Assembly: GCF_029870955.1 (NCBI RefSeq)
Contig: NZ_PGFQ01000001.1
Span: 62,001 to 126,000, forward strand
Direction of reading: 5' to 3'
DNA length: 64,000 nucleotides
Source of the DNA: Sulfitobacter faviae
Lineage (GTDB): Bacteria; Pseudomonadota; Alphaproteobacteria; Rhodobacterales; Rhodobacteraceae
This document shows, piece after piece, positions 24,106 to 33,158 of this stretch (the stretch's first letter is position 1; every line of letters begins with the position of its first letter). A program made the position numbers and the translations under genes. A model generated the notes under the pieces. The model did no database searches. It worked only from the letters and a program-made list of their open reading frames with translations, and was not told the DNA's origin.

Positions 24106-25023
24106 TTAGGCCTCCCCAAACAGGCCGGTGGGTTTGAAAAGCAAAACCCCCGCCATGAGAATGTAGATTGACATGGAAGCGAGCGAGGAGCCGACGGAGG
24201 TGGCCGCCGAAGCCTCCATGAAATTGGCAAAGAACAGCGGCAGCAGGACCGAACCCAGCGTGTCCGTCAGCCCCACCAGCAGCGCGCCGATAAGTGCGCC
24301 CTTGATTGAGCCGATGCCGCCGATGACGATCACCACGAAGGCAAGGATCAGCACCGGCTCGCCCATGCCCACCTGCACCGACTGGATCGCGCCCACCAAC
24401 GCCCCGGCGAGTCCCGCAAGGGCGGCCCCGAGCGCGAAGACCAGCGTGTAGAGCTTGGCGATATCGACACCGAGCGCCGCGATCATCTCGCGGTCGGCCT
24501 CGCCCGCGCGGATCTGGATGCCGATGCGCGTGCGGGCGATCAGCAAAAAGAGACCGGCGGCGATGGCAAGGCCCACGCCGATGATGACGAGGCGATAAAG
24601 CGGATACTGGATGCCGCCCGGCAGCGTCACCGGCCCCGCCAGCGCGGCGGGAATGTCGAGAAACAGCGGGAAGGAGCCAAAGAAGAACCGCGTACCCTCG
24701 GAAAAGATCAGGATCATCGCGAAGGTCGCCAGAACCTGATCGAGGTGGTCACGGTCGTAGAGGCGGCGGATCACCGTCATCTCGATCAGGCAGCCCGCCA
24801 AGGCGGCAGCGGCAAGTGCGGCCACTAGCGCCAGAAGGAAAGACCCGGTGGCCGCCGCCACCGCCGCGGCGGCAAAGGCGCCGACCATGTAGAGCGAGCC
24901 ATGGGCGAGGTTGATCAACCCCATGACCCCGAAGATGAGCGTGAGCCCGGCGGCCATGAGAAACAACATGACCCCGGATTGGACCCCGTTCAGCACCTGT
25001 TCGACGAGCAGGATGAATGACAT
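24106..25023 (-). CDS. livH: Branched-chain-type ABC transporter permease LivH
   Basis: This is the first permease of the importer, 305 residues. LivH features are LNGVQSGVMLFLMAAGLTLI, FGVMGLINLAHGSLYMVGAF and IRAGEADREMIAALGVDIAK. A GGGAGG site precedes the ATG. It follows the binding-protein gene after a 96-base gap containing a strong hairpin. Confidence 0.9.
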   Translation of the reverse strand: MSFILLVEQVLNGVQSGVMLFLMAAGLTLIFGVMGLINLAHGSLYMVGAFAAAAVAAATGSFLLALVAALAAAALAGCLIEMTVIRRLYDRDHLDQVLATFAMILIFSEGTRFFFGSFPLFLDIPAALAGPVTLPGGIQYPLYRLVIIGVGLAIAAGLFLLIARTRIGIQIRAGEADREMIAALGVDIAKLYTLVFALGAALAGLAGALVGAIQSVQVGMGEPVLILAFVVIVIGGIGSIKGALIGALLVGLTDTLGSVLLPLFFANFMEASAATSVGSSLASMSIYILMAGVLLFKPTGLFGEA

Positions 25024-25079
25024 TTGGCAAAGCCTCCCGGCGCGCCGGACGAAGCCCGGCGTGAAAGCGTTAGTTTGTC

Positions 25080-25111
25080 GGCCCCGGGCGACCGAAATCA
25101 GCGCCGGGGCC
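25080..25111 (-). terminator. Intercistronic hairpin after the binding-protein gene
   Basis: Perfect eight-base arms GGCCCCGG (25080-25087) and CCGGGGCC (25104-25111) lie just after the livJ-like stop. There is no U-tract. Hairpins in this place commonly protect or attenuate the message so that the binding protein is made in excess of the permeases. Confidence 0.5.
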
Positions 25112-25119
25112 GCGCGGGA

Positions 25120-26265
25120 TTACATCTTGCAGTCGGCCGCGTAGGCGTCAGCGTGATCGGTCAGCGAGGGGCCGATGAGCTTGTTGGTATAGACATCGCC
25201 CTCCTTGACCACTTCGCGCACATAGTAGTCTTGGATCGGGTGGTTGTTGTTACCAAACGAGAATTTGCCCCGCACGCTGTCAAAATCAGCCTCTTTCAGC
25301 GCCGCGCCAAAGGCCTCGGCATCCGACACATCGGCCTTTTCCATCGCGCTCAGCAGCAGGTTCGCCGTGTCATAGCCTTGGCTCGCGTAGAGCGAGGGCA
25401 GACGGTCGTATTCCTCCTGAAAGGCTTCGACAAAGGTCTTGTTGGCCGCGTTGTCGAGATCCTTGTTCCACTGGCTGGTGTTCTTGATCCCAACAGCGGC
25501 TTCGCCCACGGCCTGAAGGATGCCCTGATCAAAGCTGAAGGCCGGCCCCACCACCGGCAGTTCCACGCCGGAGTTGGCGTATTGCTTGAGGAAGGAAATC
25601 CCCATGCCGCCGGGCAGGAAGAAGAACACGCTGTCAGCACCGGAGGCGCGGATCTGCGCGATCTCGGCGGCGTAGTCGGTCTGGCCCAGATCGGTATAGA
25701 CCTCGCCCGCCGCTTCGCCCTCATAGGTGCGCTTGTAGCCGGTCAGCGCGTCCTTACCCGCGGGGTAGTTCGGCGCGAGGATGAAGCTGTTCTTGTGACC
25801 TGCGTCATTGGCATAGGCGCCTGCAGCCTCGTGCAGGTTGTCGTTCTGCCAAGCCACGTTGAAGTAAAGCGGGTTGCAGCCCTTGCCTGCCAGCGCGGAG
25901 GGACCAGCGTTGGGCGAGAGGTAGAACTTGCCCTGCGCGGTCGCCGCTGGCACCACGGCCATGGCGAGGTTGGACCAGATGATGCCGGTCATCACGTCGA
26001 CCTTCTCGGACTGGATCATCTTGTCGGCCAGTTGCACCGCGATCTCGGGCTTGCGCTGGTCGTCCTCGACCACGACCTCAAGGTTCTCGTTCCCGGCCAT
26101 CTTAGTGGCCAGCAGGAACCCGTCGCGCACGTCGATGCCAAGGCCCGCGCCGCCGCCTGAAAGCGTGGTGATCATGCCGACCTTTACCTTGCCCTCTTCG
26201 GCCCATGCGCCGCCTGCCGCCAATGCCGCGACCGAGGCCGCCATCACCAGTGATTTCATCTTCAT
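25120..26265 (-). CDS. Periplasmic substrate-binding protein of the LivFGHM-type importer
   Basis: This 381-residue protein has a signal peptide (MKMKSLVMAASVAALAAGGAWA) and the Peripla_BP_6 fold typical of branched-chain and aromatic-acid binding proteins: VGMITTLSGGGAGLGIDVRDG, IIWSNLAMAVVPAATAQGKF and DSVFFFLPGGMGISFLKQYA. Homologues of this branch are often annotated for aromatic compounds; the ligand here cannot be read from sequence. GGGAGA precedes the ATG. It lies 87 bases after kynU, and the permeases follow. Confidence 0.88.
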   Translation of the reverse strand: MKMKSLVMAASVAALAAGGAWAEEGKVKVGMITTLSGGGAGLGIDVRDGFLLATKMAGNENLEVVVEDDQRKPEIAVQLADKMIQSEKVDVMTGIIWSNLAMAVVPAATAQGKFYLSPNAGPSALAGKGCNPLYFNVAWQNDNLHEAAGAYANDAGHKNSFILAPNYPAGKDALTGYKRTYEGEAAGEVYTDLGQTDYAAEIAQIRASGADSVFFFLPGGMGISFLKQYANSGVELPVVGPAFSFDQGILQAVGEAAVGIKNTSQWNKDLDNAANKTFVEAFQEEYDRLPSLYASQGYDTANLLLSAMEKADVSDAEAFGAALKEADFDSVRGKFSFGNNNHPIQDYYVREVVKEGDVYTNKLIGPSLTDHADAYAADCKM

Positions 26266-26352
26266 TTCAGTCTCCCTTGGTTGGTTTGAGCCTCTTTGCC
26301 GGGCCCGTTTTGTTGGATCGTTGTGCCAGCTTAACGCCTGCGCCTGATACTG

Positions 26353-27540
26353 TCAGGTCACCCGCGCGCGGGTCTTGTATTTTTCGTTATCCCAGAGGCG
26401 GTTCTCCATCACATCGCGGATGATCGCGACCGCCTTGGAGACATCCTCGGCGTCCAGATAAAGCGGCGTGAAGCCAAAGCGCATGATGTCGGGCGCGCGG
26501 AAGTCGCCAATCACGCCGCGGTCGATCACCGCCTGTATCGCGGCATAGCCTTCCTCGAAGCGGAAGGAGACTTGGCTGCCCCGCTCGGCGCTGCCCCGCG
26601 GGCTCGCCAGCGTCAGCTGCGGCACGTCGCGCTCGATCTCCTCGATGAACTGCTCCTGCAACGCCACCGAGGTCTCCCGCAGCGCCTGCATGTCGACATC
26701 GGCCCAAAGCTCCATCGCCACTTCCAACGCGGTGAGCTGAATGACCGGCGGCGTGCCAACGCGCATCCGCTCGATCCCCTGTCCCGGCTCATAGCTTGTG
26801 TCGAAGGCAAACGGCTGGCGATGGCCCAGCCAGCCCGCCAGCGCCGGCTGCACCTCGTCGGCCAGATCGGGGCGGACGTAGATGAAGCCCGGCGCGCCCG
26901 GCCCGCCGTTGAGGTACTTGTAGGTGCAGCCCACGGCGAATTCGCAGTTGGAGCCTGCAAGGTCCACCGGCAGCGCCCCCGCCGAATGCGCCAGATCCCA
27001 GATCATCACCGCGCCATTGGCATGGGCCAGTTCGGTGATTGCCTTCATGTCGTGCTTGCGGCCGGTACGGTAATCGACCTCCGTCAGCATCACGGCGGCG
27101 ATATCCTCGCTAATGGCTTCCGTCACCTCCTCGGGTGCCACGGTGCGCAGCTCATAGCCTTGCTCCAACAGCCCCACCAGCCCCTCGGCCATGTAGAGGT
27201 CCGACGGGAAGTTGCCGTTGTCCGACAGGATCACCTTCCGCCCGGGCCGCAGCTTCAGCGCCGAGGCCAGCGCCTGAAACACCTTGATCGAGAGCGTGTC
27301 GCCCATGACAACCGAACCCTCGGGCGCGCCGACGATCCCCGCCACCATATTGCCGACGCGGGCGGGCTGTTCCATCCAAGCAGCCTTGTTCCAGCCGCGG
27401 ATCAGCATCTCGCCCCATTCGTCCGTGATCATCTCCTGGACCCGCGCCGCGGCGGCCTTCGGCAGCGGCCCCAGCGAGTTGCCATCAAGGTAGATGACAC
27501 CCTCGGGCAGGACAAACTGATCTTTTCTCAAAACAGACAC
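26353..27540 (-). CDS. kynU: Kynureninase
   Basis: KynU cleaves L-kynurenine to anthranilate and alanine using PLP. The 395-residue protein shows YLDGNSLGPLPKAAA, VIWDLAHSAGALPVDL with the PLP-ring aspartate, and CTYKYLNGGPGAPGFIYV with the PLP lysine. It starts at GTG (27540), immediately after the tryptophan dioxygenase stop and behind a GGAG site, so the two are translated from one message. The product, anthranilate, is the substrate of the CoA ligase encoded two genes upstream. Confidence 0.96.
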   Translation of the reverse strand: MSVLRKDQFVLPEGVIYLDGNSLGPLPKAAAARVQEMITDEWGEMLIRGWNKAAWMEQPARVGNMVAGIVGAPEGSVVMGDTLSIKVFQALASALKLRPGRKVILSDNGNFPSDLYMAEGLVGLLEQGYELRTVAPEEVTEAISEDIAAVMLTEVDYRTGRKHDMKAITELAHANGAVMIWDLAHSAGALPVDLAGSNCEFAVGCTYKYLNGGPGAPGFIYVRPDLADEVQPALAGWLGHRQPFAFDTSYEPGQGIERMRVGTPPVIQLTALEVAMELWADVDMQALRETSVALQEQFIEEIERDVPQLTLASPRGSAERGSQVSFRFEEGYAAIQAVIDRGVIGDFRAPDIMRFGFTPLYLDAEDVSKAVAIIRDVMENRLWDNEKYKTRARVT

Positions 27541-28368
27541 TTATAGCGCTCCTCTCACATGCCAAAGCTCGGGGAAGAGCTCCACTTCGAGCATTTTGCG
27601 CAGATAGGTCACACCCGAGGTGCCGCCCGTACCGCGTTTGAATCCGATGATGCGTTCCACGGTGGTGACGTGGTTGAACCGCCAGCGGCGGAAATAATCC
27701 TCAAGATCAACGAGCTTCTCCGCCAATTCGTAGAGTTCCCAATGGGTGGACGGGTCTTCATAAACCTTTTGCCAGAGGTCTTGCACCTCTTGCTTGGCCT
27801 CCCATGCACGCGGCTCGGGCTGGCCGGCGAGCGAGGGCACCCCCATCCGGTCACAAAGCAGATCGACCGCCACCTGATAAAGGCTCGGCTGCTGCATCTC
27901 CGACACGAGCGCCGCGTGCGGCTCGGGCGTATGTTCGTGCAGCTTGGTCAGCGCGGCGATGCGGTTGCCCAGAAGATATTCGATCAAGCGATACTGGTAG
28001 GACTGGAAGCCCGAGGACGCGCCAAGGTAGGGGCGGAACTGCGTGTATTCGCTGGGCGTCATGGTGCGCAGCACGTCCCAAGCCGAATTGAGCTGCTCGA
28101 AGATCCGCGCGACCCGGGTCAACATCTTGAAACTGGGGCGCAAATCACCAGCCTGCAGGGCCTTGCGACAGGCCGTCAGCTCGTGGATCGCAAGCTTCAT
28201 CCAAAGCTCGGACGTCTGGTGCTGGATGATGAACAGCAGCCCGTCATGCGCCATGTCGAGCGGATTCTCGGTGGTCAGGATCTGGTCCAGGCCGAGGTAA
28301 TCGCCATAGGACTTGTCCTTGGCGAAATCCATCTTGGCGCCCTTGGAGGCTTCGTCGAACGTGCTCAT
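27541..28368 (-). CDS. kynA: Tryptophan 2,3-dioxygenase
   Basis: TDO opens the indole ring of L-tryptophan to N-formylkynurenine using heme and O2. The 275-residue protein carries YGDYLGLDQILT, HDGLLFIIQHQTSELWMKLA with the catalytic distal histidine, FRPYLGASSGFQSYQYR, and VERIIGFKRGTGGTSGVTYL near the end, where the heme and substrate residues lie. It overlaps the CoA ligase stop by four bases. No formamidase gene, the next enzyme, is found in this window. Confidence 0.96.
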   Translation of the reverse strand: MSTFDEASKGAKMDFAKDKSYGDYLGLDQILTTENPLDMAHDGLLFIIQHQTSELWMKLAIHELTACRKALQAGDLRPSFKMLTRVARIFEQLNSAWDVLRTMTPSEYTQFRPYLGASSGFQSYQYRLIEYLLGNRIAALTKLHEHTPEPHAALVSEMQQPSLYQVAVDLLCDRMGVPSLAGQPEPRAWEAKQEVQDLWQKVYEDPSTHWELYELAEKLVDLEDYFRRWRFNHVTTVERIIGFKRGTGGTSGVTYLRKMLEVELFPELWHVRGAL

Positions 28369-29987
28369 GTGCCCTCTCTCAGCGCGAAACGCTGGATCTT
28401 GCCGGTCGCGGTCTTGGGCAGCTCCTTGATGAAACGGATGTCGCGCGGGTATTTGTAAGGCGCGATCGTCGCTTTAACATGATCCTGCAAGATCTTGATG
28501 GTATTGGAATCTTCTGGCGTGCCTTCGACCAGAACCACATGCGCCTGCACGATGGAGCCGCGCGCCTCGTCGGGGGCGGCGACCACGCCGCATTCGCTGA
28601 CCCAAAGGTGGCTTAGAAGTGCGGCTTCGACCTCCGGACCCGCGATATTGTAGCCCGAACTGATGATCATATCGTCGTTGCGGGCGGCGAAATTCAGGTA
28701 GCCGTCTTCGTCCATGATGAAGCTGTCGCCGGTGATGTTCCAGCCGTCCTTGACGTAATCGGCCTGCCGTTTGTCGCCCAGATAGCGGCAACCGATCGGC
28801 CCGCGCACCGCAAGCCGCCCCACCTCGCCGCGGGGCACCTCGTTGCCCTCCGCGTCGATCACCTTGGCCTCGTAGCCCGTCACCGGCTTGCCCGTGCAAG
28901 CGGCGCGGTGGTCGTCGAAGCGGTTGGAGATGAAGATATGCAGCATCTCCGTCGCCCCGATGCCGTCGAGCATGGGCTTGCCGGTTTTCTCCTGCCACTC
29001 GTGGTAAACAGGCGCGGGCAGCGTCTCGCCCGCCGAGACCGCAGCGCGCAGGCTGCTGAGGTCCGCGCCCTCTTCCATCGCCTGCAGCATGGCACGGTAG
29101 GCGGTCGGCGCGGTGAAACAGACCGTGGCTTTGTACTTCTCGATGATCTCGATCATGTTGGGCGGGCTGGCGGTCTCCAAAAGCGTCGCCGCGGCCCCGA
29201 AGCGGAGCGGGAATACGGCAAGACCGCCGAGGCCGAAGGTGAAGGCCAAGGGTGGCGAGCCCACGAAGACATCTTCCGGGCTGACGCTGAGCACCTCGCG
29301 GGCATAGCCATCCGCGATGATCAAAAGATCACGGTGAAAATGCATTGTTGCCTTGGGGTTACCGGTGGTTCCTGATGTAAATCCGAGCAGCGCCACATCG
29401 TCCTGCGCGGTGTCCACCGCCTCAAAATGAACCGGTTTTTCCAGCGCCAGACGGTCCAACTCGGCGTCGTGGTTGCTGGTACCGTCGAAGCCCGCGACGG
29501 TCTTGAGGAATTTCGAGGTCTTGGCGCAGGCCGTCATCTCATCCATCAGCCGCGTGTCGCAGAGCGCATGGGTGATTTCGGCCTTGTCGACGATGGCCGA
29601 AAGCTCACCCGCGCGCAGCATCGGCATGGTGTTGACCACCACCGCCCCCGCCTTGGTCGCCGCCAGCCAGCAAGCCACCATGGCGGGGTTGTTGGCCGAA
29701 CGGATCAGCACCCGGTTGCCCGGCTTCACGCCCAAGTCCTCAACCAGCGCCGCGGCCAGACGGTTGGTCCAGTCCGACAACTCCTTATAGGTCCGCCGCC
29801 GCCCGTTGCCGATCAGCGCGGTGTGATCACCGAACCCTTTTTCCACCATTTTATCAGTGAGTTCGACGCCGACGTTCAGGCGTTCGGGATAGTCGAAACG
29901 CTCCAGCAACAGATCCGGCCACTGGTCGAAAGGCGGCAGGTTTTCGCGGGCGAATGTGTCTTCATGTCCGGTCGGATGCAGCTTCAT
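28365..29987 (-). CDS. 2-aminobenzoate-CoA ligase (benzoate-CoA ligase family)
   Basis: This 540-residue adenylate-forming enzyme activates an aromatic acid to its CoA thioester. Motifs are [19 protein letters not shown] (A3), [15 protein letters not shown] (A5), GWNITGDSF, and [10 protein letters not shown] with the catalytic lysine (A10). Family resemblance is to benzoate- and 2-aminobenzoate-CoA ligases. The next genes upstream encode 2-aminobenzoyl-CoA monooxygenase/reductase partners and the next downstream make anthranilate, so anthranilate is the best-supported substrate. It overlaps acyl-CoA dehydrogenase and TDO at its ends. Confidence 0.88.
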   Translation of the reverse strand: MKLHPTGHEDTFARENLPPFDQWPDLLLERFDYPERLNVGVELTDKMVEKGFGDHTALIGNGRRRTYKELSDWTNRLAAALVEDLGVKPGNRVLIRSANNPAMVACWLAATKAGAVVVNTMPMLRAGELSAIVDKAEITHALCDTRLMDEMTACAKTSKFLKTVAGFDGTSNHDAELDRLALEKPVHFEAVDTAQDDVALLGFTSGTTGNPKATMHFHRDLLIIADGYAREVLSVSPEDVFVGSPPLAFTFGLGGLAVFPLRFGAAATLLETASPPNMIEIIEKYKATVCFTAPTAYRAMLQAMEEGADLSSLRAAVSAGETLPAPVYHEWQEKTGKPMLDGIGATEMLHIFISNRFDDHRAACTGKPVTGYEAKVIDAEGNEVPRGEVGRLAVRGPIGCRYLGDKRQADYVKDGWNITGDSFIMDEDGYLNFAARNDDMIISSGYNIAGPEVEAALLSHLWVSECGVVAAPDEARGSIVQAHVVLVEGTPEDSNTIKILQDHVKATIAPYKYPRDIRFIKELPKTATGKIQRFALREGT

Positions 29988-31135
29988 GACATGGCTCCCA
30001 AAGTCTGTCGCGCGATGACAACACGTTGCACGTCCGAGGCGCCCTCGTAAATGCGCAAGGCCCTGATTTCACGGTAAAGTCGCTCGACTGCCTCGCCATT
30101 ACGCACACCATCGCCGCCGTGCAATTGAACCGCCTTGTCGATGACCTTTTGCGCCTGATCGGTGGCAAAGAGCTTCGCCATTGCCGCCTCGCGGGTGACG
30201 CGCGGCGCGCCGCTGTCCTTGGCCCAGGCGGCGCGGTAGACCAGCAGCGCCGCGGCATCGACGTCAAGCGCCATGTCCGCGATATGGCCCTGCACCATCT
30301 GCAACTCGCTCAAGGGCGCGCCCTGCACCTGACGGCTGGTCACGCGGGTGAGCGCCTCGTCCAGCGCGCGGCGGGCAAAGCCGAGGGCCGCGGCCGCCAC
30401 GGTGGAGCGGAAGACGTCGAGGACCGACATGGCGATGGCAAAGCCGCGCCCCGCCTCACCCAGAAGCGCTGAGCCGGGCAGTTTCACGCCGTCGAAATGC
30501 AGCGTCGCCAGCGGGTGCGGGGCCATGACCTCAAGCCGTTCCTCGACCTTTAGCCCCGGCGTGTCGGCGGGCACGATGAAGGCCGAAAGCCCCTTGGCAC
30601 CCGGCGCCTCGCCGGTGCGGGCGAAGACGGTGTAGACATCCGCGACGCCGCCGTTGGAAATCCACGTCTTGCGCCCGTCAAGCACATAGCCGTTGCCATC
30701 GGCCTTGGCGGTCATGGTGGAATTGGCCACGTCCGAACCCGACTGCGGCTCGGTCAGGGCAAAGGCCGAGATCGCCTGCCCCGAACGGGTCTTGGGCAGC
30801 CATTCGGCCTTCTGCTCATCGGTCCCGAAGAGCGAGATCGCGCCGGTGCCAAGTCCCTGCATCGCAAAGGAGAAATCCGCCAGCCCGTCGTGCCGCGCCA
30901 GTGTTTCGCGGATCAGGCAGAGCGTGCGCACGTCGAGCACCTCGTCCCCCTCGGCCCCGCTGTGGCGCAGCCAGCCGTCCTGACCCATCATCGTCACCAG
31001 ATCGCGGCAGGCGCCATCGGTGTCGCCGTGATCCACGTTTTTCAGTTCGCGCTTGGCCCAGTCGTCGAGCTTCAGCGCCAACTCCTTGTGGCGCGGTTCG
31101 AAAAAGGGCCAGTCGAGAAAACTTTTGTCAGCCAT
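29984..31135 (-). CDS. Acyl-CoA dehydrogenase
   Basis: This 383-residue FAD-dependent acyl-CoA dehydrogenase shows [60 protein letters not shown] and a C-terminal [24 protein letters not shown] block. It probably desaturates an alicyclic acyl-CoA after the 2-aminobenzoyl-CoA ring has been dearomatised; the exact step is inference. GGGGAGG lies before the ATG, and it overlaps the ligase gene. Confidence 0.9.
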   Translation of the reverse strand: MADKSFLDWPFFEPRHKELALKLDDWAKRELKNVDHGDTDGACRDLVTMMGQDGWLRHSGAEGDEVLDVRTLCLIRETLARHDGLADFSFAMQGLGTGAISLFGTDEQKAEWLPKTRSGQAISAFALTEPQSGSDVANSTMTAKADGNGYVLDGRKTWISNGGVADVYTVFARTGEAPGAKGLSAFIVPADTPGLKVEERLEVMAPHPLATLHFDGVKLPGSALLGEAGRGFAIAMSVLDVFRSTVAAAALGFARRALDEALTRVTSRQVQGAPLSELQMVQGHIADMALDVDAAALLVYRAAWAKDSGAPRVTREAAMAKLFATDQAQKVIDKAVQLHGGDGVRNGEAVERLYREIRALRIYEGASDVQRVVIARQTLGAMS

Positions 31136-31179
31136 GGTTACGCCTCCCCGCGTGTTATCTTTTGGCTTTCGTATTCGGC

Positions 31180-31980
31180 TCAGTCCCCTTCGAAGACTGG
31201 GCGCTCCTTGGCGACGAAGGCGTTGTAGGCGCGCTCGAAATCACCCGTTTGCATGCAGATCGCCTGCGCCTGCGCCTCGGCCTCGATCGCCTGTTCGATC
31301 GACATGGCCCATTCTTGGGCCAGCATCGTCTTGGTCATCATATGCGCGAAATTGGGGCCCGCCTGGATTTTCTTGGCCAGTGTCATGGCCTCTTCTTCCA
31401 GCGTCTCGCCTGTTACCAGACGGTTGTAGAAGCCCCAGCGTTCGCCCTCCTCGGCCGACATCGAGCGCCCGGTGTAGAGCAGTTCGGCGGCCCGGGTTTG
31501 GCCGATGATGCGCGGCAGGATCGCGCAGGCGCCCATGTCGCAGCCGGCAAGGCCCACGCGGGTGAAGAGGAAAGCCGTCTTGGCCTCCGCCGTCGCCAGC
31601 CGCAGGTCCGAGGCCATAGCGATGATCGCGCCCGCGCCGACGCAGACACCGTCGACGGCGGCGATCACCGGCTTGCCGCAGTTCACGATGGCCTTGACCA
31701 GATCGCCGGTCATGCGGGTGAATTGCAGCAGCTCTTTCATGTTCATCTTGGTCAAAGGGCCAATGATATCATGCACATCCCCGCCGGAGCTAAAGTTACC
31801 CCCGTTGGAGCCGAAGATCACCACGTCGACGTCATCGGCATAGACCAGATCGCGGAACCAGTCGCGGAACTCGGCGTAGCTGTCGAAGGTCAGCGGGTTC
31901 TTGCGGTCGGGCCGGTCGAGCCGCACGGTGGCGATCCGGTCTTTGATCTCGCATTGAAAATGCGTCACATCACTGCGCAT
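31180..31980 (-). CDS. Enoyl-CoA hydratase/isomerase family protein
   Basis: This 266-residue crotonase-fold enzyme starts at the ATG at 31980 ([20 protein letters not shown]), overlapping the MarR gene stop by 11 bases. It shows [20 protein letters not shown] (oxyanion-hole segment), [20 protein letters not shown] and [18 protein letters not shown]. It is likely to act in the beta-oxidation-like part of the anthraniloyl-CoA route, as a hydratase or a ring hydrolase. Which of these cannot be decided from sequence. Confidence 0.88.
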   Translation of the reverse strand: MRSDVTHFQCEIKDRIATVRLDRPDRKNPLTFDSYAEFRDWFRDLVYADDVDVVIFGSNGGNFSSGGDVHDIIGPLTKMNMKELLQFTRMTGDLVKAIVNCGKPVIAAVDGVCVGAGAIIAMASDLRLATAEAKTAFLFTRVGLAGCDMGACAILPRIIGQTRAAELLYTGRSMSAEEGERWGFYNRLVTGETLEEEAMTLAKKIQAGPNFAHMMTKTMLAQEWAMSIEQAIEAEAQAQAICMQTGDFERAYNAFVAKERPVFEGD

Positions 31981-32431
31981 TGGCTTTTTCCTCTTCTTCC
32001 GTTTGGGCGGCGAAGGCTTGTAGGCGGGCCGCCATGGCGCGGGCTTCCTCGGAGGAGATTCCGCGCAGTTTTTCGTTGATCCAATCTTCATGCGCCTGCG
32101 CTTGGCGGGCGAATTGCGCCGCCCCCTCGGACGTCAGCCGCAGCATCATCGCACGCCGGTCGCCCGGCACTGGGATGCGCTCCACCAACCCCTCTTCGCT
32201 GAGGCGGTCGGCGATGCCGGTGACATTGCCGTTGGACACCCGCAGCACGCCGGAAAGCTGGCTCATCTTCAGCCCCTCGGGATGGCGCGAGAGGGCCGAC
32301 ATCACGTCGAAACGTGGCAGCGTGGTGTTATGCTCGCGCCGCAGCGTATCGCGCAGCTCCTGCTCCAGCCCGCGCACCACTTTCAGCAGCCGCAGCCAGA
32401 GCCGGACGCGATCCTTTGCCGCGTCGCTCAC
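31970..32431 (-). CDS. MarR-family regulator of the anthranilate-CoA cluster
   Basis: This 153-residue winged-helix regulator uses a GTG start at 32431 that overlaps the SDR stop (GTGA). Core motifs are [40 protein letters not shown] and [17 protein letters not shown], the DxRxxxxxLT wing typical of MarR. It lies inside the operon between the SDR and hydratase genes, so it probably senses a CoA-thioester or aromatic-acid intermediate and controls the operon, possibly through the dyad at 35501-35527. Confidence 0.88.
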   Translation of the reverse strand: MSDAAKDRVRLWLRLLKVVRGLEQELRDTLRREHNTTLPRFDVMSALSRHPEGLKMSQLSGVLRVSNGNVTGIADRLSEEGLVERIPVPGDRRAMMLRLTSEGAAQFARQAQAHEDWINEKLRGISSEEARAMAARLQAFAAQTEEEEKANAQ

Positions 32432-33158
32432 ACCTCGCCCCCGATAGCGCCAGCGCGTGGCCGTTGACCGAGGCCGCGGCATCTGAGAGCAGGTAAAGCA
32501 CGGCGCCCGCAACCTCGGAGGTCTCCACGAAACGGTTCTGCGGGCTGGCGCGTTTCAGCAGGGCGCGGGCCTCCTCGGCGCTCTTGCCGGTGGTGCTGGT
32601 GATGTTCTCGACCGAGCGTTCCAGCAGCGGCGTGTCGATGAAACCGGGACAGATTGCGTTCACCGTGATGCCCGTGCGCGCCAGTTCCAGCGCCAGCGCG
32701 CGGGTGAGGCCGACGACACCGTGTTTCGCCGCGACATAGCCCGCAACGTAAGGATAGCCCTTGAGCCCCGCGGTCGAGGCCACGACGATCAGCCGCCCCT
32801 GCCCGGCCTCCTTCATCTCCACCAGTGCCGCCTGCCAGACGTTGAAGACGCCCGTGACATTGACCGCCATCATGTCGGTCATGTCCTGCGCGGTGATCTT
32901 GTGGAAAGGCGCGGAATGGGCAGCACCCGCGTTGGCGACGACGCCGGTGATGGGGCCATTCTCAGCGCGCGCGGCGGCGAAGGCGGCCTGCACGGCCTCC
33001 GGATCGGTCACGTCGCAGGTCTGGAACGGCAACCCCTGCTCGCGCAGGGGCGCTTCGCGGCGGCCCATGATGGTCACCTTGGCGCCGGTGGCAGCCACCG
33101 CATGGGCGATCTCGGCCCCCACGCCGGTGCCGCCGCCGGTGATGACGATATGGCTCAT
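32428..33158 (-). CDS. Short-chain dehydrogenase/reductase (frame broken at 3' end)
   Basis: This SDR has about 243 residues. It begins [20 protein letters not shown] with the NAD(P) glycine motif; NAG appears in [12 protein letters not shown], and the catalytic Ser-Tyr-Lys set as [20 protein letters not shown] with YVAAK. The frame breaks at the CCCCC run 32438-32442; one added base gives the classic ending [12 protein letters not shown] and a stop at 32428-32430 that overlaps the MarR start. It overlaps the monooxygenase gene by four bases. It is likely a 3-hydroxyacyl-CoA or alicyclic alcohol dehydrogenase of the pathway. Confidence 0.85.
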
